NCBI RefSeq assembly: GCF_001423745.1
Contig: NZ_LMPC01000007.1
Coordinates: forward strand, 1 to 64,000
Length of the DNA: 64,000 nt
Direction of reading: 5' to 3'
Origin: Arthrobacter sp. Leaf337
GTDB taxonomy: Bacteria > Actinomycetota > Actinomycetes > Actinomycetales > Micrococcaceae
In this document: one piece after another, positions 26,083 to 34,588 of the stretch
Layout of the letters: the number at the start of each line of letters is the position of its first letter
Position numbering within the stretch: position 1 is the first letter of the stretch
Position numbers and translations under genes: made by a program
Notes under the pieces: model-generated
Seen by the model: the letters and a program-made list of their open reading frames with translations, nothing else
What the model was told of the DNA's origin: nothing
The model's database searches: none

Positions 26083-27194
26083 CCGAGGAACTTCACGTAC
26101 CTTGCGGCCTGCAGCTCAAATGACTTTTGGGCCGCGGGCCGCAGTCCGTTAACCGTGTCGAACGGTTCAGGCACGACGGCGGCCGTCCGGCCGGATCCTT
26201 TCCGCGCCCACGTACCGATCACTTCCCCGCCGGCCACAATGGTCTTCTTGAACATCCCGTTGCCGCCGGGGACCACCTTTTGGGCGTGTTCGGGCGGCAG
26301 GACCAGTGACCGGTCCGTGTAGCCCAGCAGGAACTCGTCGAACCCGGGCAGCGCCAGCACGGAGCGCTGGCCTGGAACGCCGTCGTCGAGCAGCGCCGCG
26401 GTGGCGGGCGCCATCCAGTAGCTGGCTCCCTCGAACTCCAGCTCGACGAGCTGGTCCTTCACGGCCGCCAGCGCGCTGCGGACCTCCGTCACCGGGGTGC
26501 TGGACCACCAGGCGAAGTCGCGCTCCGTGGCCGGGCCGTGGCTGAGCATGTACCGCAACGCCAGCTCAGCGATACCCTCGGCGCGGTCCAGTTCCCGGGA
26601 TTTCGCAATCCACTCGTCGAACGCCTTGATGAGCTGTTGGTTCCCCGCGAGCGGTCCCTGGACGAGCCAGGCCCGCTGGCACAGGACCCCCAGCAGGTGG
26701 ATGCCGCGCTGGCCAACCGTGGACTGTCCCGCTGCTTCAAAAGCCGCGAAGAGCTCCTGGCGGGTGGCCGCTCCGCCGCCCGAGACGAGTTCCAGCGCCG
26801 CCTCCCGGGCAACGTCCACGTCGCGGGCAGCAATCTCCAGCTCGCGGTGTCGCCCGCCCATTCCGCGCAGCAGGCGGTCGGCCGTGATGTCCAGGATCCA
26901 CCGCAGGTCCTCGGGGGCCAGCAGGTGGAGTGTCCCGCGCATGGGCCACGAGCGGACAACCAGCCCTTCGTCCAGCGCAGACCGTACAGCGTCAACGCCG
27001 GCGTTGGGGACCCTCAGCCCCACGGCCCACAGGGCCGCCTGCAGGTCCTGGGCCTGCATGGCCGTCATCCACCGCACGGCCTCCGGCGGCGAGTCGAACC
27101 CCGGCGGCAGCAGTCCCTGCGCGGCCAGGCGCAGCCGTCCGATGACGTGCCGGGTGACCCTTGTCCTGACCTTGGTCCGTTCGCCAACTCCCAT
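26079..27194 (-). CDS. AlkZ-like winged-helix DNA glycosylase family protein
   Basis: A 371-aa protein of the HTH_42 (AlkZ/YcaQ) superfamily made of tandem winged helices. The N-terminal part has [20 protein letters not shown]; the QAQ triplet fits the Q-x-Q motif of AlkZ, the glycosylase that excises bulky lesions and unhooks crosslinks. [20 protein letters not shown] and the C-terminal [20 protein letters not shown] follow the family pattern. Many members are uncharacterised, so the substrate is open. Convergent with asd. Confidence 0.8.
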   Translation of the reverse strand: MGVGERTKVRTRVTRHVIGRLRLAAQGLLPPGFDSPPEAVRWMTAMQAQDLQAALWAVGLRVPNAGVDAVRSALDEGLVVRSWPMRGTLHLLAPEDLRWILDITADRLLRGMGGRHRELEIAARDVDVAREAALELVSGGGAATRQELFAAFEAAGQSTVGQRGIHLLGVLCQRAWLVQGPLAGNQQLIKAFDEWIAKSRELDRAEGIAELALRYMLSHGPATERDFAWWSSTPVTEVRSALAAVKDQLVELEFEGASYWMAPATAALLDDGVPGQRSVLALPGFDEFLLGYTDRSLVLPPEHAQKVVPGGNGMFKKTIVAGGEVIGTWARKGSGRTAAVVPEPFDTVNGLRPAAQKSFELQAARYVKFLG

Positions 27195-27200
27195 AGCCCC

Positions 27201-27206
27201 ATCGTA
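27201..27206 (-). promoter_or_regulatory. Leaderless-type -10 box of the AlkZ-like gene
   Basis: On the minus strand TACGAT lies 6 nt before ATG 27194. Confidence 0.5.
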
Positions 27207-27285
27207 GGTCGCGTGCGGGGCGATGCGGGTCTGGGGTCACTGGCAGTACACCGCAGGCTCCCAGCCGTTTTACAGCCGGGGTCCC

Positions 27286-27291
27286 TACGCT
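27286..27291 (+). promoter_or_regulatory. Leaderless-type -10 box
   Basis: TACGCT lies 6 nt before ATG 27298, which supports that start over an upstream one. Confidence 0.5.
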
Positions 27292-27297
27292 GGGTGG

Positions 27298-27789
27298 ATG
27301 ACCATCGGAGAGCTCTGGCCGCACCTGCGGCCCCTGTGCCGGGCCCTTGCCCTGCTGGGCTGGGTCACCAGTGCCGCCGGAATGGGCGCAGGGCTCTCCA
27401 TCGCCGTTGCCGGCGGAACAAGCCTCTCCCCCACCGTGCAGGCCCTGCAGTTCTTTTCGGCCGTGAGCATGGGAGTTGCCGTCCTTAGCTTTATCGCGGC
27501 CGCCCTGCTCCAGCCCCGGCACCGCGGCTGGCGCGCCGTTGACCACGAGGGCGGCGGTGGCGCCCCTGAGCCGGGCAGCGAGATGCCGCCGACTGTCAGG
27601 AGTTTCCTGCTGGCTGCCTTCGCCCTGCTGGCGGGCGCTGTGGTGTTCGCCTGCGCCGGGCTGGTCCTCCGCAACGGCCCCAGTGCGCAGTCCGTGGCGT
27701 TTTGCCAGGTGTTCCTGCTGGGTGCAGCGGCATCGGGGTTCACGTTCATGCTGTTCAGCAAGGTAGTTCCGCGCCATAGCGGGAACTGA
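27298..27789 (+). CDS. Four-span membrane protein, unknown function
   Basis: A 163-aa protein with four hydrophobic helices (about 18-45, 52-75, 100-125, 133-155) and a hydrophilic loop of about 25 residues in the middle (RHRGWRAVDHEGGGGAPEPG). No motif recognised. The start is chosen from the -10 box 6 nt upstream. Convergent with murB, 11 nt apart. Confidence 0.65.
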   Translation: MTIGELWPHLRPLCRALALLGWVTSAAGMGAGLSIAVAGGTSLSPTVQALQFFSAVSMGVAVLSFIAAALLQPRHRGWRAVDHEGGGGAPEPGSEMPPTVRSFLLAAFALLAGAVVFACAGLVLRNGPSAQSVAFCQVFLLGAAASGFTFMLFSKVVPRHSGN

Positions 27790-27800
27790 GCGGGTGGTCC

Positions 27801-28868
27801 CTAAAGGTCGATCCCGATCAGCAGCGGTTCCGGGTGCAGTTCGATGCCAAAACGTTCGACGACGCCGGCCCTCACCTCACGTGCCACGGCCACCATGTCG
27901 GCCGCGCTCGCACCACCCCGGTTGGTGATGGCCAGGGTGTGCTTGGTGGACAGCGAGGCCCGCCCGCCGGAGACGCTCCCGGCTTCCAGCCCGTATCCCT
28001 TCCCGAACCCGGCATGGTCAATCAGCCACGCGGCTGACAGCTTCACCAGCCCGTCAGCTCCGGCCGGATACCGGGGAGCGTCCGCGGGGAGCGAATCGGC
28101 CGCTTCCGCGGGGACGATCGGATTGGTGAAGAACGATCCCGTGGAAAAGGTGTCGCGGTCCGCCGTATCCAGGACCATGCCCTTGGACGCCCTGAGCCGC
28201 AGGACCTCCCGGCGCACGTCATTGGAGTACGCCCTCTTTCCAGGCTCAACGCCAAGGGACCTCGCAAGCTCCGCATACCTGATGGGGGCGCTCATCCGTC
28301 CCAGCGGCAGCTGGAACTCGACCGTGAGCACCACGTAGCGCGGGGAACCCTGGACCGTGGTCTGCTTCAGGACCGAATCCCGGTACCCGAACTTCAGCTC
28401 CGAATTCGTGAACGTACGGACGGCGTTCCGTTCCCGGTCCCAGGTCCGGACGGCGGCAATGGTCTGGGATACGTCCGAGCCGTAGGCGCCCACGTTCTGC
28501 ACGGGTGTGGCACCGGTGGACCCGGGGATGCCGGAAAGTGCTTCGATTCCGGACCATGCGTGGCGCACGGCATGCTCCACGAGGGCGTCCCAGTTATGTC
28601 CGGCCTGGACCACGACGGCGACGCCGCCGCAGGAATCCTCGGCGGTGACGGTGAAGCCCCCAGAGGCGATCCGGAGCACCGTGCCGGGGTACCCGTCGTC
28701 GGAAATGAGCAGGTTGGACCCGCCCGCGATGATCAGCAACTGCCCACCGGCGGCGTCTGCGGTGCGGACGGCGTCGATAATTTCCGGCTCCGTGCGCGCT
28801 TCGATGTAGTTGCCGGCGGGACCGCCGACGGCGGCAGTGGTCAGGTCGGAAAGCAAAGTCTGGGTCAC
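27801..28868 (-). CDS. murB: UDP-N-acetylenolpyruvoylglucosamine reductase
   Basis: A 355-aa flavoprotein that reduces UDP-GlcNAc-enolpyruvate to UDP-MurNAc in peptidoglycan synthesis. FAD-binding part: LLIIAGGSNLLISDDGYPGT and GIEALSGIPGSTGATPVQNV. Catalytic part: FSTGSFFTNPIV with the proton-donor Ser, SAAWLIDHAGFGKGYGLEAG, and the late Glu in ELHPEPLLIG. GTG 28868 has a -10 box 6 nt upstream and no ribosome site. Confidence 0.95.
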   Translation of the reverse strand: MTQTLLSDLTTAAVGGPAGNYIEARTEPEIIDAVRTADAAGGQLLIIAGGSNLLISDDGYPGTVLRIASGGFTVTAEDSCGGVAVVVQAGHNWDALVEHAVRHAWSGIEALSGIPGSTGATPVQNVGAYGSDVSQTIAAVRTWDRERNAVRTFTNSELKFGYRDSVLKQTTVQGSPRYVVLTVEFQLPLGRMSAPIRYAELARSLGVEPGKRAYSNDVRREVLRLRASKGMVLDTADRDTFSTGSFFTNPIVPAEAADSLPADAPRYPAGADGLVKLSAAWLIDHAGFGKGYGLEAGSVSGGRASLSTKHTLAITNRGGASAADMVAVAREVRAGVVERFGIELHPEPLLIGIDL

Positions 28869-28874
28869 CTGTCC

Positions 28875-28880
28875 AGCCTA
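28875..28880 (-). promoter_or_regulatory. Leaderless-type -10 box of murB
   Basis: Minus-strand TAGGCT lies 6 nt before GTG 28868. Confidence 0.5.
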
Positions 28881-28905
28881 TCGGTCATTCGGAAGGGACC
28901 GGGAT

Positions 28906-30183
28906 TCAGGAAAGTTTCTTGGCCACCGGCGAAAGCAGGAAACTGACCACAAGCATCACCATCACGGCAAGCAGGGAGTGGAGGATGCCCACGTGTTCGG
29001 CCAGCAGCCCCAGGAGGGGAGGCCCGCACAGGAACGCGCCGTAGCCGATGGTGGACACTACGGAGACGCGGGCAGCGGCTTTGACCGGATCATCGGCGGC
29101 CGCGGACATGCCGACGGGGAAACCGAGGGAAGCTCCGAGGCCCCAGACAGCCAGCGCCACGAAGGCCAGCCACGGCACGGGGGCGAACACGAACAGCCCC
29201 AGTCCGGCGACTGCCAGTGCTGCGCACCAGCGCATCACGGGAACCCTGCCAAAACGGTCCAGGACCAGGGTGCCGGCAAAACGGCCGATGGTCATGAAGG
29301 TGACGAACAGCCCGTAGCCTGCTGCTCCGGCAGCGTCCGTCTGCCCGTGGCCGTCCGCCAGGGCCAGCGCCACCCAGTCGCCGGCCGCCCCTTCGGCAAG
29401 TGCGAGCCCGAGGACCAGCACGCCCAGCAGCAGCGTGCGCTTGTCGCGCCAGGCCTGGGCGATCAGGCGTTTGTTGTCCAGCGGCTGCTCCGGGACGGCG
29501 TCCGTCTGCCGGACGATCGGAATGGGCCCGGTGGACGGGTCCTCGAACGTGTCTGTCCCGGAGGCCTTGAACGGGCGTTCGCCTTGGACCGGAGTGATGT
29601 CCGCGCGGAACCAGGAAGCGGCGGTTGCCACCGAGCCGGCAACCAGGAGGCCGCCGGCGGCCAGGTGCCAGAACACGGGAATGCCAGCGCCCGCGGCCCA
29701 GGCGCCGAGCCCGGCCCCGGCCACCGTTCCGAGGCTGAAGGACCCGTGCAGCCGGGGCATGATGTGCCGGCGGACGGCGCGTTCCACCGCGGCGCCTTCG
29801 ACATTGGACGCTGTATTCCAGCTGGCGGTGCCCAGCCCGATGACCGCCAGGCCCGCGGCAACCGCCACCGGGCTGGCGAGCACGGACGTGCCGAATCCGG
29901 CCAGCAGCAGCCCGACGCCCACCATGATGCTGCCGATCCGGATGGTCCGCTTGGAGCCCAGCCGAAGGACGATGAGCCCCGAAGCCGAGACGGAGAGAAA
30001 AGAGCCGGCGGTCATGCAGAGCAGGAGCAGTCCGACGGTCCCCGGTGTCAGGTCCAGTCCGTCCCTGATGGCCGGGAGCCGGGACACCCAGGTGGAAAAC
30101 GCGATTCCGCTGGCCCCGTAGGCCACCACCACGGCGTTCCGCCAGTGGGTGATCTCGGCAGACGGGACGAAGACGTCCTTGCT
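28906..30183 (-). CDS. MFS transporter (YbjJ/sugar-type, 12 helices)
   Basis: A 425-aa carrier with 12 predicted helices and a central loop of about 60 residues (ALNGR-type, FKASGTDTFEDPSTGPIPIV). Motif-A-like loop LIVLRLGSKRTIRIGS between helices 2 and 3; NTASNVEGAAVERAVRRHIM in helix 5 region is typical of the YbjJ/FucP-like set. GTG 30183 has GAGG 8 nt upstream; a GTG at 30207 has no site. Substrate unknown. It lies 30 nt after the hadB-like gene. Confidence 0.85.
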   Translation of the reverse strand, partial: SKDVFVPSAEITHWRNAVVVAYGASGIAFSTWVSRLPAIRDGLDLTPGTVGLLLLCMTAGSFLSVSASGLIVLRLGSKRTIRIGSIMVGVGLLLAGFGTSVLASPVAVAAGLAVIGLGTASWNTASNVEGAAVERAVRRHIMPRLHGSFSLGTVAGAGLGAWAAGAGIPVFWHLAAGGLLVAGSVATAASWFRADITPVQGERPFKASGTDTFEDPSTGPIPIVRQTDAVPEQPLDNKRLIAQAWRDKRTLLLGVLVLGLALAEGAAGDWVALALADGHGQTDAAGAAGYGLFVTFMTIGRFAGTLVLDRFGRVPVMRWCAALAVAGLGLFVFAPVPWLAFVALAVWGLGASLGFPVGMSAAADDPVKAAARVSVVSTIGYGAFLCGPPLLGLLAEHVGILHSLLAVMVMLVVSFLLSPVAKKLS

Positions 30184-30213
30184 CACGGCAGCATCCTCGT
30201 CAGGCACACCGTG

Positions 30214-30666
30214 TCACGCAAGCCTGACGACAGCCTGGGCCTTCACAAGGACCTTCTGTCCGGCGTAGACCACGGTGAGGTCCACGCGGACGGTGCCCGC
30301 ATCGGCGTCAAGCGCGCCAATGGCGCCACTGACCTCGATGACGGCCCCCGGTTCGTCTGTGCCGGTGGTGTCCGAGACCAGGACCGGCTTGGTGAAGCGG
30401 GTCTGGTAATCAACGACGGCGGCGGGGTCGCCCGCCCAGTCGGTCACCAGCTGGACTGCGGCCCCCATGGTGAACATGCCGTGGGCAATAACGCCGGGCA
30501 GCCCCACACCGGTAGCGAAGGCTTCGTTCCAGTGGATCGGGTTGAAGTCGCCGGATGCGCCGGCATACTTCACCAGGTCCTGGCGGGTGACGGTGATGCT
30601 GCGGCCGCCGATCTCCTGGCCGACGGCGAGATCCGAGAGAACGGGGGCGATGGATGTTGTGCTCAT
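30214..30666 (-). CDS. MaoC-family hydratase, HadB-like subunit
   Basis: A 150-aa hot-dog protein with the catalytic hydratase-2 motif: YAGASGDFNPIHWNEAFATG (Asp and His of the D-x-N-P-I-H triad) and GLPGVIAHGMFTMG. Together with the upstream gene it resembles the HadA-HadB heterodimer, (3R)-hydroxyacyl-ACP dehydratase of fatty-acid elongation. It starts 3 nt after the partner (GAGGGA site), so they are co-translated. Confidence 0.87.
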   Translation of the reverse strand: MSTTSIAPVLSDLAVGQEIGGRSITVTRQDLVKYAGASGDFNPIHWNEAFATGVGLPGVIAHGMFTMGAAVQLVTDWAGDPAAVVDYQTRFTKPVLVSDTTGTDEPGAVIEVSGAIGALDADAGTVRVDLTVVYAGQKVLVKAQAVVRLA

Positions 30667-30668
30667 GG

Positions 30669-31148
30669 TTACTGTCCCTCTCCGCGGACCAGGATGGACG
30701 AGGTGGTGGTGGAGACGGCCTCCCGGGAAACGCCCGAGCCTACTGTGCCGTCGCCGGTGAGAACGAAGATTTCTGAACGAGTGGTGATCATCGCACCGCC
30801 GCCCATGGCGCGGACACCGTCCACGTGCAGCTCTGCAACGAGCCTGTCGCCGGCAACAATCGGGCGGTGGTGGACAAAGCGCTGGTCTGCGTGGACCACT
30901 CGGGAGAAGTCAATGCCGGACTCCGGATCCTCGATCAGCTGGGCGTCCGCGCGCTGGGCAATGATGATGGCGAAGGTGGGCGGCGCCACGAGGTCGCTGT
31001 GGCCAAGGGCTTTGGCTGCTTCCAGGTCGAAGTGCGCGGGATGGGTGGCCTTGACCGCCCTGGCGAACTCGCGGATCTTCTCGCGGCCGACGTCGTACAC
31101 CTCTGCGGCAGGGTAGCTACGGCCCTGCAGATCCGGATTGATAGTCAT
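30669..31148 (-). CDS. MaoC N-terminal-type protein, HadA-like subunit
   Basis: A 159-aa hot-dog protein of the FAS1/MaoC N-terminal type: REKIREFARAVKATHPAHFD, then VAPPTFAIIIAQRAD and VVHADQRFVHHRPIVAGDRL. It lacks the D-x-N-x-x-H catalytic motif, as HadA does, and so should be the substrate-binding half of a dimer with the next gene. The hadAB-like pair lying close to murB is consistent with actinobacterial gene order. Confidence 0.87.
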   Translation of the reverse strand: MTINPDLQGRSYPAAEVYDVGREKIREFARAVKATHPAHFDLEAAKALGHSDLVAPPTFAIIIAQRADAQLIEDPESGIDFSRVVHADQRFVHHRPIVAGDRLVAELHVDGVRAMGGGAMITTRSEIFVLTGDGTVGSGVSREAVSTTTSSILVRGEGQ

Positions 31149-31155
31149 GGCCTCA

Positions 31156-31161
31156 AGCCTA
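31156..31161 (-). promoter_or_regulatory. Leaderless-type -10 box of the hadA-like gene
   Basis: Minus-strand TAGGCT lies 7 nt before ATG 31148. Confidence 0.5.
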
Positions 31162-31232
31162 TCGCTCCCCCGCCGCAGGACGGCGGCCGGTTACGAGGAG
31201 AGGGCAGGCTGCCGCCCGCCCCAGGTCGCGGT

Positions 31233-31248
31233 ATGATGAATTCATCAT
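31233..31248. promoter_or_regulatory. Putative ArsR-type operator over a -10 box
   Basis: ATGATGAATTCATCAT is a perfect 16-bp palindrome, followed by a further TTCATCAA half-site. TATGAT at 31232-31237 is a good -10 box overlapping it, so a bound repressor would block transcription of the ArsR-SulP pair. Confidence 0.7.
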
Positions 31249-31311
31249 TTCATCAATTCGCGCGAAGGCCTCCCCACCGGCTGCCGCAAAACCAGTCGAC
31301 AGCGGGTCCCC

Positions 31312-31710
31312 ATGATTTCCCCGGCACAGGCACCTTTGTATGAAATCAAGGCCAACCTCTTCAAGGCCCTGGCCCATCCGGCGCGCATCAGGATCCTTGA
31401 GCTGCTTTCAGCCGCCCCGGACACCGCAGCCCCGGTCAGCTTCCTCCTGGCCGAAACGGGGCTGGAGGCCTCACACCTTTCCCAGCATCTGGCAACGCTG
31501 CGCCGGCACAGGGTGGTGACCTCGGTCCGCTCCGCGAATGCAGTGACTTACCGCCTGGCCCACCCCAAGATCGCAGAACTCCTGGCCATTGCCCGCACGT
31601 TCCTGCTGGACACCCTCGCGGACACCAATGAGCAGCTCCGCCTGGCGCAGGAGCTGCCTGGCGGGCATCTGGCCGGCCCTGGCGCTCAACTGTCCGGTCC
31701 GTCCTCGTGA
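31312..31710 (+). CDS. ArsR-family regulator without cysteines
   Basis: A 132-aa winged-helix repressor: KANLFKALAHPARIRILELL, LAETGLEASHLSQHLATLRR (recognition helix) and HRVVTSVRSANAVTYRLAHP. It has no Cys at all, so the classical thiolate metal site is absent and the inducer must be something else. It is coupled by a 4-nt overlap to a SulP anion transporter and probably represses both through the palindrome at 31233. Confidence 0.92.
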   Translation: MISPAQAPLYEIKANLFKALAHPARIRILELLSAAPDTAAPVSFLLAETGLEASHLSQHLATLRRHRVVTSVRSANAVTYRLAHPKIAELLAIARTFLLDTLADTNEQLRLAQELPGGHLAGPGAQLSGPSS

Positions 31711-33371
31711 GTGGGCTGCGCACACTGCGGGCGTTCCTGCCGTCCCGCCGCGACTACGACGGGCTGCGGTCCTCGTGGAAGTCGGACCTCACCGCCGGCA
31801 TCACGGTCGGGATTGTGGCACTCCCCCTCGCGCTGGCCTTCGGCGTCAGCTCGGGCGTGGGTGCAGAAGCCGGGCTGATCACGGCAGTGGTGGCCGGACT
31901 GGTGGCCGCCGTCATGGGCGGGTCCAATGTCCAGGTGTCCGGCCCCACTGGCGCCATGGTGGTGGTCCTCGCCCCCGTGGTAGCCAGCCACGGTGCCGGC
32001 AGCATTCCGATTGTGTCGCTGCTGGCGGGGCTGATGGTTTGCGCGCTGGGCATCAGCGGACTGGGCCGCGCCGTCGCCTTCATCCCCTGGCCGGTGGTGG
32101 AAGGCTTCACTCTCGGCATTGCCGCCATCATCTTCCTCCAGCAGGTGCCCCTGGCCACCGGAACAGCGGGCATCCCGGGCCACAACACCCTCGTTGCGGC
32201 AGTCGAAGCCGCCTCGGGGGCGGCGTTCCCCACCGTCATCCAGACCCTCGCCGTGGTGGCGGGTGTGGGCGCCGTGATGTTCCTGCTCCCTAAGCTGAAC
32301 AAAGCCCTGCCCGCGAGCCTGATCGCGGTTCTGCTGGCCACCGTGGCCGCGGAAATGCTTGGGCTGGACATCCCCCGAATCGGCGAGCTGCCGCATTCCC
32401 TGTCCGCGCCGTCCATGCCTTCCCTGGACGCGTCGACGCTGGGCGGGCTGCTGATGCCCGCGGTCTCCATCGCGGCGCTCGCCGCCATCGAGTCCCTGCT
32501 CTCCGCGCGGGTGGCGGCCGGAATGGTTGGGCCTGACGGGAGGCCCTCGGGGGTTTACCGCCCCGACCGTGAGCTCACGGGACAGGGACTGGCGTCCGTC
32601 GCGGCGGGGTTCTTTGGTGGAATGCCGGCCACGGGTGCCATCGCCCGGACCGCAGTCAACGTCCGGTCCGGCGCGAAGACCCGGCTCGCCGCGATTGTTC
32701 ACGCGCTCGTTCTGCTGGCCATTATCTACCTGGCGGCCGGTCTGGTGGGGAAGATCCCGCTCGCGGTACTCGCCGGCATCCTGATGGTCACCGCCACGAG
32801 GATGGTCTCGACGCATACGGTGACAGCGATCATGCGTTCCACCCGGGCGGACGCCTTCGTGTTTGTCCTGACGGCCCTGATCACTGTTGCGTTCGACCTG
32901 ATCGTGGCCATCGAGATCGGGCTCATCGCTGCGGCCGTCTTTACGCTGCGGAAATTCGCCTCGCTCAGCAGGGTGAAGCGCGAGGAGGTTCCGGGACCGC
33001 ATGTGGAGGGCGACAAGCACATCGCAATCTTCAGGCTGGACGGCGCCATGTTTTTCGGGGCGGCGGAACGGATCCTGCAGGAAATAAGCGAGGTCAAGGA
33101 CATCCAGGTGGCCATCATCCGTCTGTCGCAGGTTCGGATGCTGGATGCCACGGGAGCGCACGCGCTGGTGGAGGTCATCTCAGCCCTGGAACTGCGCGGG
33201 ATCACCGTTCTGCTGAAGGGCGTCCAGCCGGAGCACCTGGAACTGGTGACGAACGTGGGCGTGATCCGGTCCCTCCGGCACCACAAGCACCTGTTCACTT
33301 CGCTGCCGGCCGCCGTGGAGCACGCCCGGAGCCATGTCCTGCGGAACGCGGCCGCTACCGCTACCGCTTGA
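31707..33371 (+). CDS. SulP-family anion transporter with STAS domain
   Basis: A 554-aa SLC26/SulP carrier: KSDLTAGITVGIVALPLALA (family start), about 12 helices, FGGMPATGAIARTAVNVRSG in the transport core, and a cytoplasmic STAS domain (about 425-540; FRLDGAMFFGAAERILQE and IIRLSQVRMLDATGAHALVE). SulP proteins carry sulfate, bicarbonate or other anions, usually with Na+ or H+. GTG start overlapping the ArsR stop. Substrate unproven. Confidence 0.94.
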   Translation: MSGLRTLRAFLPSRRDYDGLRSSWKSDLTAGITVGIVALPLALAFGVSSGVGAEAGLITAVVAGLVAAVMGGSNVQVSGPTGAMVVVLAPVVASHGAGSIPIVSLLAGLMVCALGISGLGRAVAFIPWPVVEGFTLGIAAIIFLQQVPLATGTAGIPGHNTLVAAVEAASGAAFPTVIQTLAVVAGVGAVMFLLPKLNKALPASLIAVLLATVAAEMLGLDIPRIGELPHSLSAPSMPSLDASTLGGLLMPAVSIAALAAIESLLSARVAAGMVGPDGRPSGVYRPDRELTGQGLASVAAGFFGGMPATGAIARTAVNVRSGAKTRLAAIVHALVLLAIIYLAAGLVGKIPLAVLAGILMVTATRMVSTHTVTAIMRSTRADAFVFVLTALITVAFDLIVAIEIGLIAAAVFTLRKFASLSRVKREEVPGPHVEGDKHIAIFRLDGAMFFGAAERILQEISEVKDIQVAIIRLSQVRMLDATGAHALVEVISALELRGITVLLKGVQPEHLELVTNVGVIRSLRHHKHLFTSLPAAVEHARSHVLRNAAATATA

Positions 33372-33585
33372 GGTTCTTCCGGATCTGCTGGCCGCGCACC
33401 ACGATCCCCACAACGTGCAGGACCAGGCCGACGCCGATCACCGGCAAGGAGGCCACGGCGAGGCCCTGGTTGCCGGACGTGTTGCCCACCAGGTTGAGGA
33501 CAATGCCAACGGCGATCAGGCCCATGGCACTGAAGACGAGCACTTTGTAGGCGGTGGACGCGGTGGCCCAGAATTCAGTCAGCAC
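33361..33585 (-). CDS. Small two-span membrane protein
   Basis: A 74-aa protein with helices at about 13-32 and 42-63 and a basic tail (RGQQIRKNLKR). Its 3' end overlaps the SulP gene tail-to-tail by 11 bp. GTG start with a TAGAAT box 6 nt upstream. No family recognised. Confidence 0.7.
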   Translation of the reverse strand: MLTEFWATASTAYKVLVFSAMGLIAVGIVLNLVGNTSGNQGLAVASLPVIGVGLVLHVVGIVVRGQQIRKNLKR

Positions 33586-33591
33586 CGTCCC

Positions 33592-33597
33592 ATTCTA
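33592..33597 (-). promoter_or_regulatory. Leaderless-type -10 box
   Basis: Minus-strand TAGAAT lies 6 nt before GTG 33585. Confidence 0.55.
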
Positions 33598-33620
33598 GGT
33601 GCCGGGCCTACGTGCCAGCT

Positions 33621-34554
33621 TCAGAACAAAGACTCCTGCACCGCCGGCACCTCCGAGGAATGGTGGTCGCCGAGCTCCACGGTCCGCGCCTTCAACCGGC
33701 CGAGGTTCACCACGAACTCCAGGTCGGCGCCATCCAAGGCCGCCACCGCGATGCTGCCGCTCACTGCGGCAATGCGGAATCCATGTGCTCCGGCGTCCAG
33801 GTCATGCGGGTAGGCGTGCCGTGGCGCCGGCGTGCACGCGGCGTCGGCCAGTCCCGGCCGGGCCCACCGCTCGTCCACAGTTTCGAAACCTTCGACGCCG
33901 GCACGCAGCAGCAGTGCGCGGGCCTCGCCGGCCAGCCGCCGGTTCAGTGCATCCAGTTCGACGGCGCGTGCCGGGGCCACCAGCGCAGCGGCCTTGGCCG
34001 CCGAACGGACCTGCTGCGGCAGGCCGGCGTCGCGGGTCAGCATGTCTTCAAGAATCCGGACCACCCTGCCGTCGTCCGCGCGGGCCACATACCGGGCCAC
34101 TACCGCCCCCTGCTCGGCTAGCCGGTTCCACTTCCGCAGGTTCGAGGCAGTGCCCACCTTGCTGGCGCCGTTGGCGAACGTTGCCACATACAACCAGTGC
34201 TGCTGCATTAGGTAGGCGCGAAGCCCCTGGGGTACACCGCCGCCGCGGTGGAAGTCGTGGATGAGCCGGAAATCGTCCACCACGAAGCAGCGCTCGCACT
34301 GACTGCCTTTGACGGCCGGCGCCTTGGCCGGGCAGAGAACGTGGTCCCGGCGGGCCGGGCCGTGCACCTTATGGTGCCCAAGGCAGGACTTGCCACCGGC
34401 GGCGACGCGGAATCCCAGCCGGCTGCCGGCGTCGAGCTCCAGCTCCCGGAAACCGCCGGAAGGATCCTGCAGCCGCAGGACCGGGCGTCTGTGAAAAACC
34501 CGGCGGGGCACCATCCCAAAAGACCCCGTGCACCAGATAGCAGGTATCGGTCAC
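33621..34554 (-). pseudogene. DUF2797 protein gene with a one-base frameshift near its 5' end
   Basis: A DUF2797-family protein of about 310 aa. GTG 34554 with AAAGGAG 5 nt upstream opens the conserved start VTDTCYLVHGVFWDGAPPGF, but the frame then breaks in a run of five T's (34494-34498 on the plus strand as A's). One T fewer would join it exactly to HRRPVLRLQDPSGGFRELEL and the rest. The body keeps Cys pairs (CLGHH, LCPAK, CERC) and a GIY-YIG-like stretch HWLYVATFANGASKVGTASN. An internal ATG at 34514 could still make a shorter protein. A sequencing error is equally possible. Confidence 0.8.
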
Positions 34555-34588
34555 GGGGTCTCCTTTGGCTGGCTGGCTGCCGGGGGCG

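Noticed and set aside
28810..31116. A 768-codon open frame on the plus strand across the MFS and MaoC genes
   Set aside because: It lies opposite clearly real minus-strand genes; its composition (Gly/Arg/His-rich, low hydrophobicity) is that of a shadow frame in high-GC DNA.
31686..33161. A 491-codon minus-strand frame over the SulP gene
   Set aside because: Antisense to an intact STAS-domain transporter; low-complexity His/Arg/Gly text.
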